64,000 nucleotides of DNA. It comes from Solirubrobacter ginsenosidimutans. GTDB taxonomy: Bacteria; Actinomycetota; Thermoleophilia; Solirubrobacterales; Solirubrobacteraceae. The position numbers and the translations under genes were made by a program. Where the stretch lies: contig NZ_JAPDOD010000050.1 in NCBI RefSeq assembly GCF_027587205.1, positions 1 to 64,000 on the forward strand, read 5' to 3'. The notes under the pieces are model-generated. The model made no database searches. It was not told the origin of the DNA and worked only from the letters and a program-made list of their open reading frames with translations. This document shows, in pieces, positions 43,724-52,224 of the stretch (position 1 is its first letter; each line of letters starts with the position of its first letter).

Positions 43724-44493
43724 GCAGGTACGTCTACGGCGTCATCGACGCCAAGGATGCGGCGTCATGGCCCCAGGACGGCGGCATCGGCGGCCCGGTG
43801 CGAGCACTCGTCCGCGGAGACATCGCGGCGCTCGTCAGTGACATCTCCGATGACGTACGACCGGGGACCCGTGACGATCTCGAGGCGCAGCGTCGCGTCC
43901 TCGGGCGGGCGATCGAGCTCGGCACCGTGATCCCGATGCGGTTCGGCATGGTCATGGCCGACGACACGGAGGTGAGCGAGCGGCTGCTCGAGCTCCACGG
44001 CGAGCAGCTGAGCGACCTCTTGGCCGAGCTCGACGGACACGTGCAGATGACGGTCCGTGCGTTCTACGCCGAGGACGCGCTGGTGAGCGCCGCCACCGCC
44101 GGCGACGCGGAGATCCAGCGCCTACACACGTTCGTCAACGGGCATTCGGAGCTCGAGACGCGCGATCAGCGCATCGCGCTCGGCCAGCGCGTCGCCGAGG
44201 CGATGGACCAGCGGCGCGAGCGTGATCAGGAGGCGCTGCTCGCGCGCCTGCGCCCGGTCGTGAGCGACCTACGGGTCGACCCGCCGGGCGGCGAGCGCGT
44301 CGCGCTCAGCGCGCAGGTGCTCGTCCGCCGCGACGCCCGGACCGCGCTCGACGCCCAGATCGCACACCTCGGCGCGGCGCTGCAGGGCTATCTCGGCCTG
44401 CGGTACATCGGGCCGCTGCCGCCGTACTCGTTCACGGCGCTGCGGCTCGAGCCCGAGGTGTCGGCGCAAGCCACCGAGAGCCGCGAGCGGTGA
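43720..44493 (+). CDS. gvpF: Gas vesicle protein GvpF/GvpL (first copy)
   Basis: The 257-residue protein starts YVYGVIDA and has the GvpF/L pattern: [33 protein letters not shown], and the C-terminal [23 protein letters not shown]. GvpF/L proteins chaperone or nucleate GvpA assembly. It is the second gene of the operon, linked by ATGA to gvpA and directly abutting gvpG. Confidence 0.93.
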   Translation: MSRYVYGVIDAKDAASWPQDGGIGGPVRALVRGDIAALVSDISDDVRPGTRDDLEAQRRVLGRAIELGTVIPMRFGMVMADDTEVSERLLELHGEQLSDLLAELDGHVQMTVRAFYAEDALVSAATAGDAEIQRLHTFVNGHSELETRDQRIALGQRVAEAMDQRRERDQEALLARLRPVVSDLRVDPPGGERVALSAQVLVRRDARTALDAQIAHLGAALQGYLGLRYIGPLPPYSFTALRLEPEVSAQATESRER

Positions 44494-44739
44494 GTGGGAC
44501 TCGTCAAGAGCCTGCTGCTGCTCCCGCTCGGACCGGTGAACGGCGTCCGGTGGGTGGTCGATGTGCTCGTGGGCGAGGCGGAGCGCGAGCTCGCCGAGCG
44601 CGAGTCGCCGCAACGGCGGCTGGCCGACCTCGACGCCCGCTGCGCCAACGGCGAGCTCAGCGACGCGGAGGCCGAAGCGCTGGAGGCGGAGTTGATTGAG
44701 CAGCTGCTCGCCCGCCACGGACTTTCAGGGGGGCCGTGA
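44494..44739 (+). CDS. gvpG: Gas vesicle protein GvpG
   Basis: GTG 44494 follows the gvpF stop with no gap. The 81-residue protein has a hydrophobic N-terminus (GLVKSLLLLPLGPVNGVRWVVD) and a charged helical remainder (EAERELAERESPQRRLADLDARC), the usual GvpG layout. It is an accessory assembly protein. Confidence 0.85.
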   Translation: MGLVKSLLLLPLGPVNGVRWVVDVLVGEAERELAERESPQRRLADLDARCANGELSDAEAEALEAELIEQLLARHGLSGGP

Positions 44740-44740
44740 T

Positions 44741-45001
44741 GTGGAGCCGGCTTCCCTGGTCCAGCAGGCACGGCAGCAGGTGTCCGAGCTCACCGGCATG
44801 CCGGCCGAGGCCGTCACCGGACTGCGGCGCGACGACAGCGGTTGGACGGTGACCGTCGAGGCGCTCGAGCTCGCCCGTGTGCCGAGCACGATGGACGTGC
44901 TCGGCACCTATGAGATCACGCTCTCCGACGAGGGCCGGCTGCTTGGCCTGCGCCATGTCGGCCGCCACCGCCGATCCGCCACCGACCACGGAGGAAGCTG
45001 A
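44741..45001 (+). CDS. gvpO: Gas vesicle protein GvpO
   Basis: GTG 44741 lies one base after the gvpG stop. The 86-residue protein matches GvpO: QQVSELTGMPAEAVTGLRRDDSGW followed by TVTVEALELARVPST and LGTYEITLSDEGRLLGLRHV. GvpO is required for vesicle formation in haloarchaea and is found in actinobacterial clusters. Confidence 0.88.
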   Translation: MEPASLVQQARQQVSELTGMPAEAVTGLRRDDSGWTVTVEALELARVPSTMDVLGTYEITLSDEGRLLGLRHVGRHRRSATDHGGS

Positions 45002-45002
45002 C

Positions 45003-45332
45003 ATGTCATCCCTCGAGTCGCGTCGCGCCGGGCTGGGAGTCCAGCACTCCGGCGACAGCCTCGCCGACATCCTCGAACGCGTCCTGGACAAGGGCATCGT
45101 GATCGCCGGCGACATCCAGATCAACCTGCTCGACATCGAGCTGCTCACGATCAAGCTGCGGCTCGTCATCGCCTCGATCGACAAGGCGAAGGAGATGGGG
45201 ATCGACTGGTGGGAGAGCGATCCGGCGCTCAACAGTGCCGCCGCGGGGTTCGCGGCCGAGCACCGGCGGCTGCGCGAGCGCCTCGACCGGCTCGAGCGCG
45301 AGCTTCCGGACGGGCGAGGACACGATGGCTGA
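45003..45332 (+). CDS. gvpJ: Gas vesicle protein GvpJ
   Basis: The 109-residue GvpA-like protein has DSLADILERVLDKGIVIAGD and INLLDIELLTIKLRLVIASID, then KAKEMGIDWWESDP, the signature that distinguishes GvpJ from GvpA. GvpJ proteins form the vesicle tip or nucleus. The C-terminus is a charged coiled segment (RRLRERLDRLERELP). It overlaps the next gene by 8 bp. Confidence 0.92.
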   Translation: MSSLESRRAGLGVQHSGDSLADILERVLDKGIVIAGDIQINLLDIELLTIKLRLVIASIDKAKEMGIDWWESDPALNSAAAGFAAEHRRLRERLDRLERELPDGRGHDG

Positions 45333-46047
45333 GGCGATCTGGGTCTACGGCGTCCAGGACGCGGCGGCCGCGCGGCCGCCCGCGGGACCGGGCGTCGATC
45401 CCGCGCACCCCGTAGAGCAGGTCCGTCACGCGGGGCTCGCCGCGGTCGCGAGCCGGATCGATCTCGCGCGGTTCGGCGCGGACGCATTGAGCGAGTCGCT
45501 CGAGGACCTCGAGACGCTCGGCGCGCTGGCGCGTGCCCACGATCGCGTGCTCGGCGAAGCCCTCGGCGCCGGCGCCCTGGTGCCGTTCTCGATGTGCACC
45601 CTCTACACGAGCCTGGACGGCGTGCGGGCGATGCTCGCACGCGAGCGAACGTCGCTCGCGCGAGCGCTCGAGCGGCTGCGCGGCCGGTCGGAGTGGGGTG
45701 TGAAGGGTTTCGCGCCCGCCACCCCGGCGCCGCCGGCGGCGCAAGCGACGACCGGGGCGGAGTATCTCGCCCGCAAGAGCGCCGTCAAGCGGGATCGCAA
45801 CGCGCTCGAGGCCGCCGTCGCGGCCGTGCACGAGGCGCTCGCGGCGGCAGCCGACGCGGCGACCCTCAGCCCGCTGCAGGACCCGCGGCTGGCCGGCCGC
45901 ACCGAGGAGATGGTCCTCAACGGCGTCTACCTCGTCGCCGACGCGGACGTGTTCGCCTTCCGGGCGCTCGTCGCCGACCTCGTCGCGCGCCACCACGTGC
46001 CGCTCGAGGTCACCGGACCCTGGCCCGCCTACCACTTCAGCCGGTGA
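45325..46047 (+). CDS. gvpL: Gas vesicle protein GvpL/GvpF (second copy)
   Basis: The 240-residue protein (MAEAIWVYGVQ) has the GvpL/F landmarks: HDRVLGEALGAGALVPFSMCTLY, a central helical region with EYLARKSAVKRDRNA and the terminal VTGPWPAYHFSR. It overlaps gvpJ upstream and gvpS downstream (GTGA). Likely a minor assembly component. Confidence 0.92.
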   Translation: MAEAIWVYGVQDAAAARPPAGPGVDPAHPVEQVRHAGLAAVASRIDLARFGADALSESLEDLETLGALARAHDRVLGEALGAGALVPFSMCTLYTSLDGVRAMLARERTSLARALERLRGRSEWGVKGFAPATPAPPAAQATTGAEYLARKSAVKRDRNALEAAVAAVHEALAAAADAATLSPLQDPRLAGRTEEMVLNGVYLVADADVFAFRALVADLVARHHVPLEVTGPWPAYHFSR

Positions 46048-46214
46048 GCGTGTCCCCGCAGCGCAACGTCGCGCTCGTCGACCTGCTCGACCGCCTGCTC
46101 GGCGGCGGCGTCGTCCTCGGCGGCGAGATCATGCTGTCGCTCGCCGACGTCGACCTCGTGCAGCTCTCGCTGCGACTCCTGATCACGCCCGTGTCCGGGG
46201 AGCGAACGCAATGA
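46044..46214 (+). CDS. gvpS: Gas vesicle protein GvpS (GvpA-like)
   Basis: GTG 46044 overlaps the gvpL stop as GTGA. The 56-residue protein is a shortened GvpA-like chain: VALVDLLDRLLGGGVVLGGE followed by LSLADVDLVQLSLRLLI. It corresponds to GvpS of Streptomyces-type clusters. It ends in an ATGA overlap with the next gene. Confidence 0.85.
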   Translation: MSVSPQRNVALVDLLDRLLGGGVVLGGEIMLSLADVDLVQLSLRLLITPVSGERTQ

Positions 46215-46822
46215 TCTGGCTCTACGCCGTGTGCGAGGACCCCCAGCGCCCGCTCCCCGACGTCAGCGGTCTCGGCGGCGCACCGCTCGAGGGCATCCCC
46301 GACGGCCCGCTGCTCGCGGTCGCCACCCGTCACGACCACGTCCCCGACTCGACCGCCGCCGATGCGCTGTGGACCCACCAGCGCGTGGTCGAGAGCATCC
46401 AGCGCGAGCGCGCCGTCGTGCCGGTGCGCTTCGGCACGCGCCACGCCGATCCAGACCGCGTCCGCGCGGCGCTGGCCGGGCGGCGCGGTCAGCTGCTCGC
46501 GGCGCTCGAGCGCGTCCGTGGGCGGGTCGAGCTCGCCATGCGGGTGATCGAGCCGGGCGAGGCGCTCGACGGCCGCGCCTATCTCGCACGCCGCCGCAAG
46601 GCCGCGGCCCTGCACGACGCGCTCACGGCGCTCGCGGTGGCCGAGGTCAGGCGGCCCGAACGCGGCGGCCAGGAGCTGCTGCGCGGCGCCTACCTCGTCG
46701 AGCGGCCCGCGCTGCGGGCCTTCACCGCCGCCGTCGAGACGCTCCAGCGCGAGCACCCTGAGGCCTCGCTGGTCTGCACGGGACCGTGGCCCGCTTACTC
46801 GTTCGTGGGAGATCCGGGGTGA
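46211..46822 (+). CDS. Gas vesicle protein GvpL/GvpF (third copy)
   Basis: The 203-residue protein starts MIWLYAVCEDP and contains HQRVVESIQRERAVVPVRFGT, AYLARRRKAAALHDAL and VCTGPWPAYSFVGDPG, the GvpF/L core. It is the smallest of the three copies here. It overlaps gvpS and gvpK by 4 bp on each side. Confidence 0.92.
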   Translation: MIWLYAVCEDPQRPLPDVSGLGGAPLEGIPDGPLLAVATRHDHVPDSTAADALWTHQRVVESIQRERAVVPVRFGTRHADPDRVRAALAGRRGQLLAALERVRGRVELAMRVIEPGEALDGRAYLARRRKAAALHDALTALAVAEVRRPERGGQELLRGAYLVERPALRAFTAAVETLQREHPEASLVCTGPWPAYSFVGDPG

Positions 46823-47172
46823 GCGACGCGCCCGAGGACAAGCTGCTCGCCGGCCCGGCGGACCTGGAGCCGTTCGCCCGCGAGGCCCGGCGGCTCGACG
46901 ACGCGGTCTCGCGCCGCATCGACGCCGATCCCGAGAACGTCGAGCGCGGCCTGGCCCAGCTCGTGCTGACGATCGTCGAGCTCCTGCGTCAGCTGATGGA
47001 GCGTCAGGCGATCCGGCGCGTCGAGGCGGGCGGGCTCGACGACGAGACCGTCGAACGCCTGGGCCGCACGCTGATGGCGCTCGAGCAGCGCATGGACGAG
47101 CTCAAGCGCGTCTTCGGCCTGCGCGACGAGGACCTCAACCTCGACCTCGGGCCACTCGGGCGACTGCTCTAA
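46819..47172 (+). CDS. gvpK: Gas vesicle protein GvpK
   Basis: GTG 46819 overlaps the previous stop (GTGA). The 117-residue protein has the GvpK pattern: RIDADPENVERGLAQLVLTI followed by VELLRQLMERQAIRRVEAGGL, and the LMALEQRMDELKRVFGL helix. It closes the gas vesicle operon. Confidence 0.93.
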   Translation: MSDAPEDKLLAGPADLEPFAREARRLDDAVSRRIDADPENVERGLAQLVLTIVELLRQLMERQAIRRVEAGGLDDETVERLGRTLMALEQRMDELKRVFGLRDEDLNLDLGPLGRLL

Positions 47173-47501
47173 GGCCGTCGCGACCGTGGCCCGGGCGGAT
47201 GCGGATGCGTCTCGCGCACCACCGGAACGGTGAATGCGTGCGAGACGGAGAGGCGGCGCCGGGTGGTGATCTTTACGGTCACGCCATGCAGTCTCGCAGC
47301 GCACGCCGGGGATTATCAGACGGGAGGACCGGATTCGTGTGGTCAACAATCCCGCCCTCACCCGGGGGTTTGCCCTACTCCCGTATGGGCCGTCGCCGGT
47401 CCCAGGACCAGGCGCGCCTGACCCGACGGCCGCTATCGCGGTCCTCGGCGCGAGAGAAATAGTTAGTCGCCCCTGAATTCAAGTTGCGAGGAGGCACAGA
47501 A
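47173..47501. other. 329-nt intergenic region after gvpK
   Basis: No gene is supported. It holds a CACCG-GAA-CGGTG hairpin inside a larger imperfect stem (GTCTCGC ... GCGAGAC, about 47207-47248) that may end the gas vesicle transcript. An AT-richer stretch (about 47455-47485) precedes the next gene and may contain its promoter. Confidence 0.45.
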
Positions 47502-48293
47502 GTGCGTCAGCACCCTCATGCAGCGCGCCGGCGGCGGGCGGCGTACGGACTCACGCTCACGATGCTGGTCGCCGTATCCATGGCCGCCTTACCAGCCGCC
47601 GCGCACGCGCAGTTCCCGTTCCCCTCGGCCCCACCGACGATCACCGTGATCGGCGACTCGGTGATCGCTTCGGGCCTGCCGTTCGGGCGCACGACGGTGA
47701 CTGCGACGCGCGCTGACGCGGTGACCGGCGCGCCGGTCGCGGTCGGCACGTTCGCCGCGTCGGCGATGACGTTCCAGCCGTTCACGATCAACACGTCCGC
47801 TCCGACGTTGCTCAAGCCGACGGGCGACTGCTGGCAGAAGAGCGCGTGGTCGTCGGCGCTGACGCCGGACCTGCAGACCGGCGACAAGCTGGCGTTCGTC
47901 GGTACGGCGATCTTCGGCCAGCCGCCCCGGACGACGATCACGGTGGGCGCGCCGGTGGGATCGCCCGGTCCCGTCCCGGTATGCAGCGCGCTCGCGCCGT
48001 GGGCGCGCAACGCCATCCTCAATCCCCCGGCCACCGCCGGCGCGTCGGTCGTGCTCAACGGCGTCGCACAGAAGTTCGCCACCCAAGTCGCGCTCACGGC
48101 GACCGACGGGGCACACACCACTCCGGCGGTGCAGGCCACGCCGGCCGCGAACGGCACCTGGAGTGCAACGGTGCAGCTGGGCACCCTCGACAACGGCCCG
48201 GTCACGATCACGCCCGTAGTCACCGTGCCCGACGCGGTCACGGGCGCAACCGCGCATATTGCTGGGCCGAAGGCCTCGCTCACGAAGAGCTGA
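47502..48293 (+). CDS. Secreted GDCWQK-family protein, short form
   Basis: GAGGAGG precedes GTG 47502. The 263-residue product has a signal peptide (cleavage after AHA, about residue 35) and beta-rich sequence with PTLLKPTGDCWQK and LTPDLQTGDKL. A second Cys (VCSALAPWARN) follows, as in the 6513-7676 protein, but the C-terminal basic domain is absent. It is convergent with the thiolase gene (19-nt gap). Function unknown. Confidence 0.75.
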   Translation: MRQHPHAARRRRAAYGLTLTMLVAVSMAALPAAAHAQFPFPSAPPTITVIGDSVIASGLPFGRTTVTATRADAVTGAPVAVGTFAASAMTFQPFTINTSAPTLLKPTGDCWQKSAWSSALTPDLQTGDKLAFVGTAIFGQPPRTTITVGAPVGSPGPVPVCSALAPWARNAILNPPATAGASVVLNGVAQKFATQVALTATDGAHTTPAVQATPAANGTWSATVQLGTLDNGPVTITPVVTVPDAVTGATAHIAGPKASLTKS

Positions 48294-48312
48294 GGCCGTC
48301 GGAAGCGATGTG

Positions 48313-49554
48313 TCAGGCGGCGTGCGCGAGCGCTGCGTCGCGGGCGCCGACGCGGGAGGCCAGGGCATGGGTCGCGGTGCTGCGGATCACCGCGGCCTGG
48401 CCCTGGCCGCCGCCGACGCACAGCGCCGCAACGCCGCGCCGGGCGTTCGTGCGGCGCATCTGATGCAGCAGCGTGACGAGGATCCGCGCGCCGCTCGCGC
48501 CGATCGGGTGCCCGAGCGCGATCGCGCCTCCGTGCGGGTTCACGCGCTCGTCGGCGACGCCGAGCGCGCGGTTCACCGCGAGCGCCTGGGCGGCGAAGGC
48601 CTCGTTGAGCTCGAACACGTCGATGTCGTCGAGCTGGAGGCCGGCCTTCGCGAGCGCGGATGCCACAGCGGGGATCGGGCCCGTGCCCATGATCGCCGGG
48701 TCGACGCCGACGGAGGCATGGCTCTCGACCACACCGAGCGGCTCGAGCCCGAGCTCGGCCGCGCGCCGGGCCGACATCAGGATCACCGCGGCCGCGCCGT
48801 CGTTGATCGTCGACGCGTTGCCCGCCGTCACCGTGCCGCCGTCGCGCCGGAACGCGGTGCGCAGCTTCGACAGGGCCGTCACCGTGGTGCCCGGCCGCGG
48901 CCCTTCGTCGGCGTCGACGATGCGCGTGCCGCGCTTGTCGGGCACCTCGACCGGCACGATCTCGTCGCGGAACACCCCCTTGGCGAGCGCGCGCTCGGCC
49001 TTCTGCTGGCTCGCGGCGGCGAAGGCGTCCTGCTCGGAGCGCGTGATCGCGAACTGCTCGGCGACGTTCTCGGCGGTGATCCCCATATGGACGTCTTCGA
49101 ACGCGCACGTGAGACCGTCGTGCAGCACGGAGTCGACCAGCGCGGCGTGCCCGATGCGCGCGCCGAAGCGCGCCGCCGGTGAGAGGTACGGCGCGCGCGA
49201 CATGCTCTCCATGCCGCCGGCCACCACGATGTCCGCGTCGCCCGCGCGGATCGCCTGCGCGGCCAGCGCCACCGCCTTCAGGCCCGAGCCGCACAGCATG
49301 TTGATCGTCGTCGCCGGCACCTGTTGCGGGATGCCGGCCGCGAGCGCCGCCTGGCGCGCGGGGTTCTGCCCGAGGCCGGCCTGCAGCACGCAGCCGAGGA
49401 TGACCTCGTCCACCGCGTCGGCGGGTAGGCCCACACGATCGAGCGCGCCGCGGACGGCGCGCGCGGCGAGCTGCGGGGCGGGAATGTCCTTGAACGCGCC
49501 GCCGAACACGCCGATGGGCGTGCGCAGGGCGCTGACGATGACGGGCTGATCCAT
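48313..49554 (-). CDS. Acetyl-CoA C-acetyltransferase (thiolase), copy 2
   Basis: The 413-residue protein starts [15 protein letters not shown] (ATG 49554; upstream open sequence is non-coding in character). It has the catalytic Cys88 in NMLCGSG, the His in [10 protein letters not shown] and the second Cys in CVGGGQGQ. It is very similar throughout to copy 1 (1545-2849), diverging after AAVIR. The role is acetoacetyl-CoA synthesis or beta-ketothiolysis. Confidence 0.95.
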   Translation of the reverse strand: MDQPVIVSALRTPIGVFGGAFKDIPAPQLAARAVRGALDRVGLPADAVDEVILGCVLQAGLGQNPARQAALAAGIPQQVPATTINMLCGSGLKAVALAAQAIRAGDADIVVAGGMESMSRAPYLSPAARFGARIGHAALVDSVLHDGLTCAFEDVHMGITAENVAEQFAITRSEQDAFAAASQQKAERALAKGVFRDEIVPVEVPDKRGTRIVDADEGPRPGTTVTALSKLRTAFRRDGGTVTAGNASTINDGAAAVILMSARRAAELGLEPLGVVESHASVGVDPAIMGTGPIPAVASALAKAGLQLDDIDVFELNEAFAAQALAVNRALGVADERVNPHGGAIALGHPIGASGARILVTLLHQMRRTNARRGVAALCVGGGQGQAAVIRSTATHALASRVGARDAALAHAA

Positions 49555-49765
49555 CTGGCGCACGTTAAGTGCGGCCTCCGGCGCCCACCTCTGTCCGGGC
49601 GCGCGCAGCGTGGCCGGTCGTCGGGCCAGTCGGTGACGGGCGACGGCGAGCGGCGCCCGGCGGGTGTCCCCCGGAACGGGCAGGGCTAGGCCTCGGTCCA
49701 CTTCCGGTGGTGCGCCATCGCATCGATTGTCGGAGCGCTTGGAGTCCCGAAACGAGGAGTTGCCG

Positions 49766-49927
49766 ATGACCCGCCAGACGGAGCCGCCCGCCGGCCCGAA
49801 CACCGACGAACTCGCCGAGCGGCGCCGCCGCTTCCGCGACGCGATCAAGCAGATCCACGCGCACCAGCCGGACGCGGCCCTACGTACGCTCGCCCCCCGT
49901 CGCTGGTACAGGTCCGGCCGACCCTAG
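49766..49927 (+). CDS. Small charged protein
   Basis: GAGGAG precedes ATG 49766. The 53-residue product is hydrophilic with a helical stretch (DELAERRRRFRDAIKQIHAHQ) and a C-terminal Arg-rich end. No known family. It is followed 86 nt later by the NarL regulator. Confidence 0.45.
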   Translation: MTRQTEPPAGPNTDELAERRRRFRDAIKQIHAHQPDAALRTLAPRRWYRSGRP

Positions 49928-50013
49928 GTACAGCCACCTTCGGGCGGCCCCAAAAGTACCTTCACGTTGCCCGGTGCCGACCCGGGCAACGGTCCTAGCG
50001 AAGGGAGACGCCT

Positions 50014-50682
50014 GTGCCGACGGTGCGGGGCAGCGTGCTGCTGGTCGACAATCAGGATCTGGTCCACATCGGCCTCCGGCTCGTGCTGCAGCGCCAGGAC
50101 TGGGTGACGCGCATCATCGGAGCGCGACAACGCTCGGACGCGATCATGCTCGCCGTGCGCCACCAGCCGCGCGTCGCACTCGTCGACCTGTTCGTGGGCG
50201 AGGAATTCGGAACCGAGATCTGCGTCGCGATCCGGCACGCGGCACCCGCGGTACAGGTACTGCTGACCTCGAGTGGGCGTTCGCTCACGCAGGACGCCGC
50301 GCGCGCCGCCGGGGCGGCGGGCTTCGTCCCGAAGGACGGCTCGGTCTGGGACCTGCTGAACGCGCTGCGGAGCGCGGCCAGCGGTGAGACCCGGTTCACG
50401 CGGCAGCCGGAGCCGGTGCACGGTGCGCTCTCGCCGCGCCAGCAGGAGATCCTCGAGTTGATGGCGCGCGGCGCGACCAACAGCAAGATCGCCCGGACGC
50501 TCGACCTCTCCGTCGACATGGTCAAGCACCACACGACCGCGATCTATCGGCGGCTCGAAGTCAGCAACCGGGCCGCCGCCGTCCATCGCGCGCAGCGGCT
50601 CGGGGTGTTGGCACCCGAGGTCTCCGAGCCGCAATGGCCCGCGGAGCTCCCGGTGGAGCAGCTGCAGCGCCGCGCCGCCTGA
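50014..50682 (+). CDS. NarL/LuxR-type response regulator, copy 2
   Basis: AAGGGAGA precedes GTG 50014. The 222-residue protein matches the regulator at 8804-9496 along its whole length: VDNQD in place of the usual acidic pair, QRQDWVTRIIGAR, VDLFVGEEFG, LLTSS, FVPKD, then a LuxR HTH (LSPRQQEILELMARGATNSKI). It sits 81 nt upstream of crtI, so it may control carotenoid genes. No kinase is adjacent. Confidence 0.93.
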   Translation: MPTVRGSVLLVDNQDLVHIGLRLVLQRQDWVTRIIGARQRSDAIMLAVRHQPRVALVDLFVGEEFGTEICVAIRHAAPAVQVLLTSSGRSLTQDAARAAGAAGFVPKDGSVWDLLNALRSAASGETRFTRQPEPVHGALSPRQQEILELMARGATNSKIARTLDLSVDMVKHHTTAIYRRLEVSNRAAAVHRAQRLGVLAPEVSEPQWPAELPVEQLQRRAA

Positions 50683-50763
50683 TCCGCCCCGCGCCGAAAG
50701 GACGGCGCGATCGCTGCGCCGGGACAGTCGTTCGCCTCCGCGCGTCCTCGCAAGGTGGTGGCG

Positions 50764-52224
50764 ATGAGGATCGCCGTGATCGGAGCGGGCCTGGGCGGCC
50801 TGGCGCTGGCGCTGCGCCTGCAGGCGGCCGGCTGCGAGGTCACCGTGCTCGAGCAGCGCGGGGTCCCGGGCGGCCGGATCGGTCGCCTGCAGGACGCCGG
50901 CTACACGTGGGACACCGGCGCGTCGTTGATCACGATGCCCTGGCTGCTCGAGGAGACGTTCGCCGCCGGCGGGATCGACCTGCACAGCGAGGTCTCGCTG
51001 CGGCGCCTGGATCCGCTCTACCGGCTGCGCTGGGCCAGCGATCCGCGGACGTTTCACTTCGCCGACTGCGCGGAGCGGCTGCGCGAGGAGGTGGCGAAGT
51101 TCTCCTCGCGCGACGCCCGGCGCGTCGGCGACTTCCTCGAGGCGGCGGGCCGGATCTACGAGCACGCGGTGCTCGACGTCGGGCGGCGCCCCTGCGGCGA
51201 CCTGCGCACGCTCACCCCGAAGCTGCCCGCGCTGCTCCGGCTCGACGCGCTCATGCCGCTGCACCGCTTCGTCTCGCACTTCTTCCACCACCCGCGCGTC
51301 CGCGAGGCGTTCTCGTTCCACTCGCTGTTCATCGGCGGCGATCCGTTTCGCGTGCCGGCCATCTACGCCTCGCTGGTGTACCTGCAGGTCCTCGACGGCG
51401 GCTGGTACGCCGACGGCGGCGTCCTCTCGCTGGTCGAGCCGATCGCCCGCCGCCTCGACGTCCGCTGCGGCGCGCGGGTCGTCGCGGTGGAGACGGCGGG
51501 CGGCCGCGTGCGCGGTGTCCGGCTCGAGGATGGCGAGCGGATCGCGGCCGACGTGGTGGTCTCCAACGCCGACGTGCTCCGGACGGACGCGCTGCTGGAC
51601 CGCCCGGCGTCCGGCCGGGCGCGGCGCTCGACGATGTCGTGCTTTCTGCTCCACCTCGGGCTCGACCGCCGGTTCGAGGAACTGGCGCACCACACGCTGC
51701 TGGTCGGGCCCGACTACCGCGACTTCGTGCAGAGCGTCACGCAGGGGCGCCGGCCGCCGCGGACCTTCTGCGCGTACGTGCACGCCCCGGCCCGGACGCA
51801 GCCGTCGATGGCCCCGCCCGGCGCGGACGCGCTGAGCTTCCTGCTCCCGGTCGCCAACCTGCGCGCCGGCTTCGACTGGGAGCGCGAGGCCGACGGGTTG
51901 CGAGCCGCGTTCGTCGCCGATCTGGAGCGCTCCTTCGGGCTTCCCGGACTCGACGCCGCGGTCACCGTCGAGCACCGGATGACGCCGCCGGACTTCGCGC
52001 ACGAGCTCGGCGCCGTCGACGGCAACGCGTTCTCGCTCGAGCCGACGCTGCTGCAATCGGCGGCGTTCAGACCGCCCAATCGCGTGGCCGGCGTCGCCGG
52101 GATGTACCACGTGGGCGCGGGCACGCACCCGGGTGCGGGCATCCCCGGCGTCCTGATCGGCGCCGCCATCACCTCGGAGCTCGTGCTGGCCGACGCCCGC
52201 CGGCGCGGTGGAGGCCGGGCGTGA
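50764..52224 (+). CDS. crtI: Phytoene desaturase-like FAD oxidoreductase
   Basis: AAGGTGG precedes ATG 50764. The 486-residue protein has the N-terminal FAD-binding fold (RIAVIGAGLGGLALALRLQAAG), GGRIGRLQDAGYTWDTGAS, and the C-terminal CrtI signature GMYHVGAGTHPGAGIPGVL. It introduces conjugated double bonds into phytoene. It overlaps crtB by GTGA. Confidence 0.93.
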   Translation: MRIAVIGAGLGGLALALRLQAAGCEVTVLEQRGVPGGRIGRLQDAGYTWDTGASLITMPWLLEETFAAGGIDLHSEVSLRRLDPLYRLRWASDPRTFHFADCAERLREEVAKFSSRDARRVGDFLEAAGRIYEHAVLDVGRRPCGDLRTLTPKLPALLRLDALMPLHRFVSHFFHHPRVREAFSFHSLFIGGDPFRVPAIYASLVYLQVLDGGWYADGGVLSLVEPIARRLDVRCGARVVAVETAGGRVRGVRLEDGERIAADVVVSNADVLRTDALLDRPASGRARRSTMSCFLLHLGLDRRFEELAHHTLLVGPDYRDFVQSVTQGRRPPRTFCAYVHAPARTQPSMAPPGADALSFLLPVANLRAGFDWEREADGLRAAFVADLERSFGLPGLDAAVTVEHRMTPPDFAHELGAVDGNAFSLEPTLLQSAAFRPPNRVAGVAGMYHVGAGTHPGAGIPGVLIGAAITSELVLADARRRGGGRA

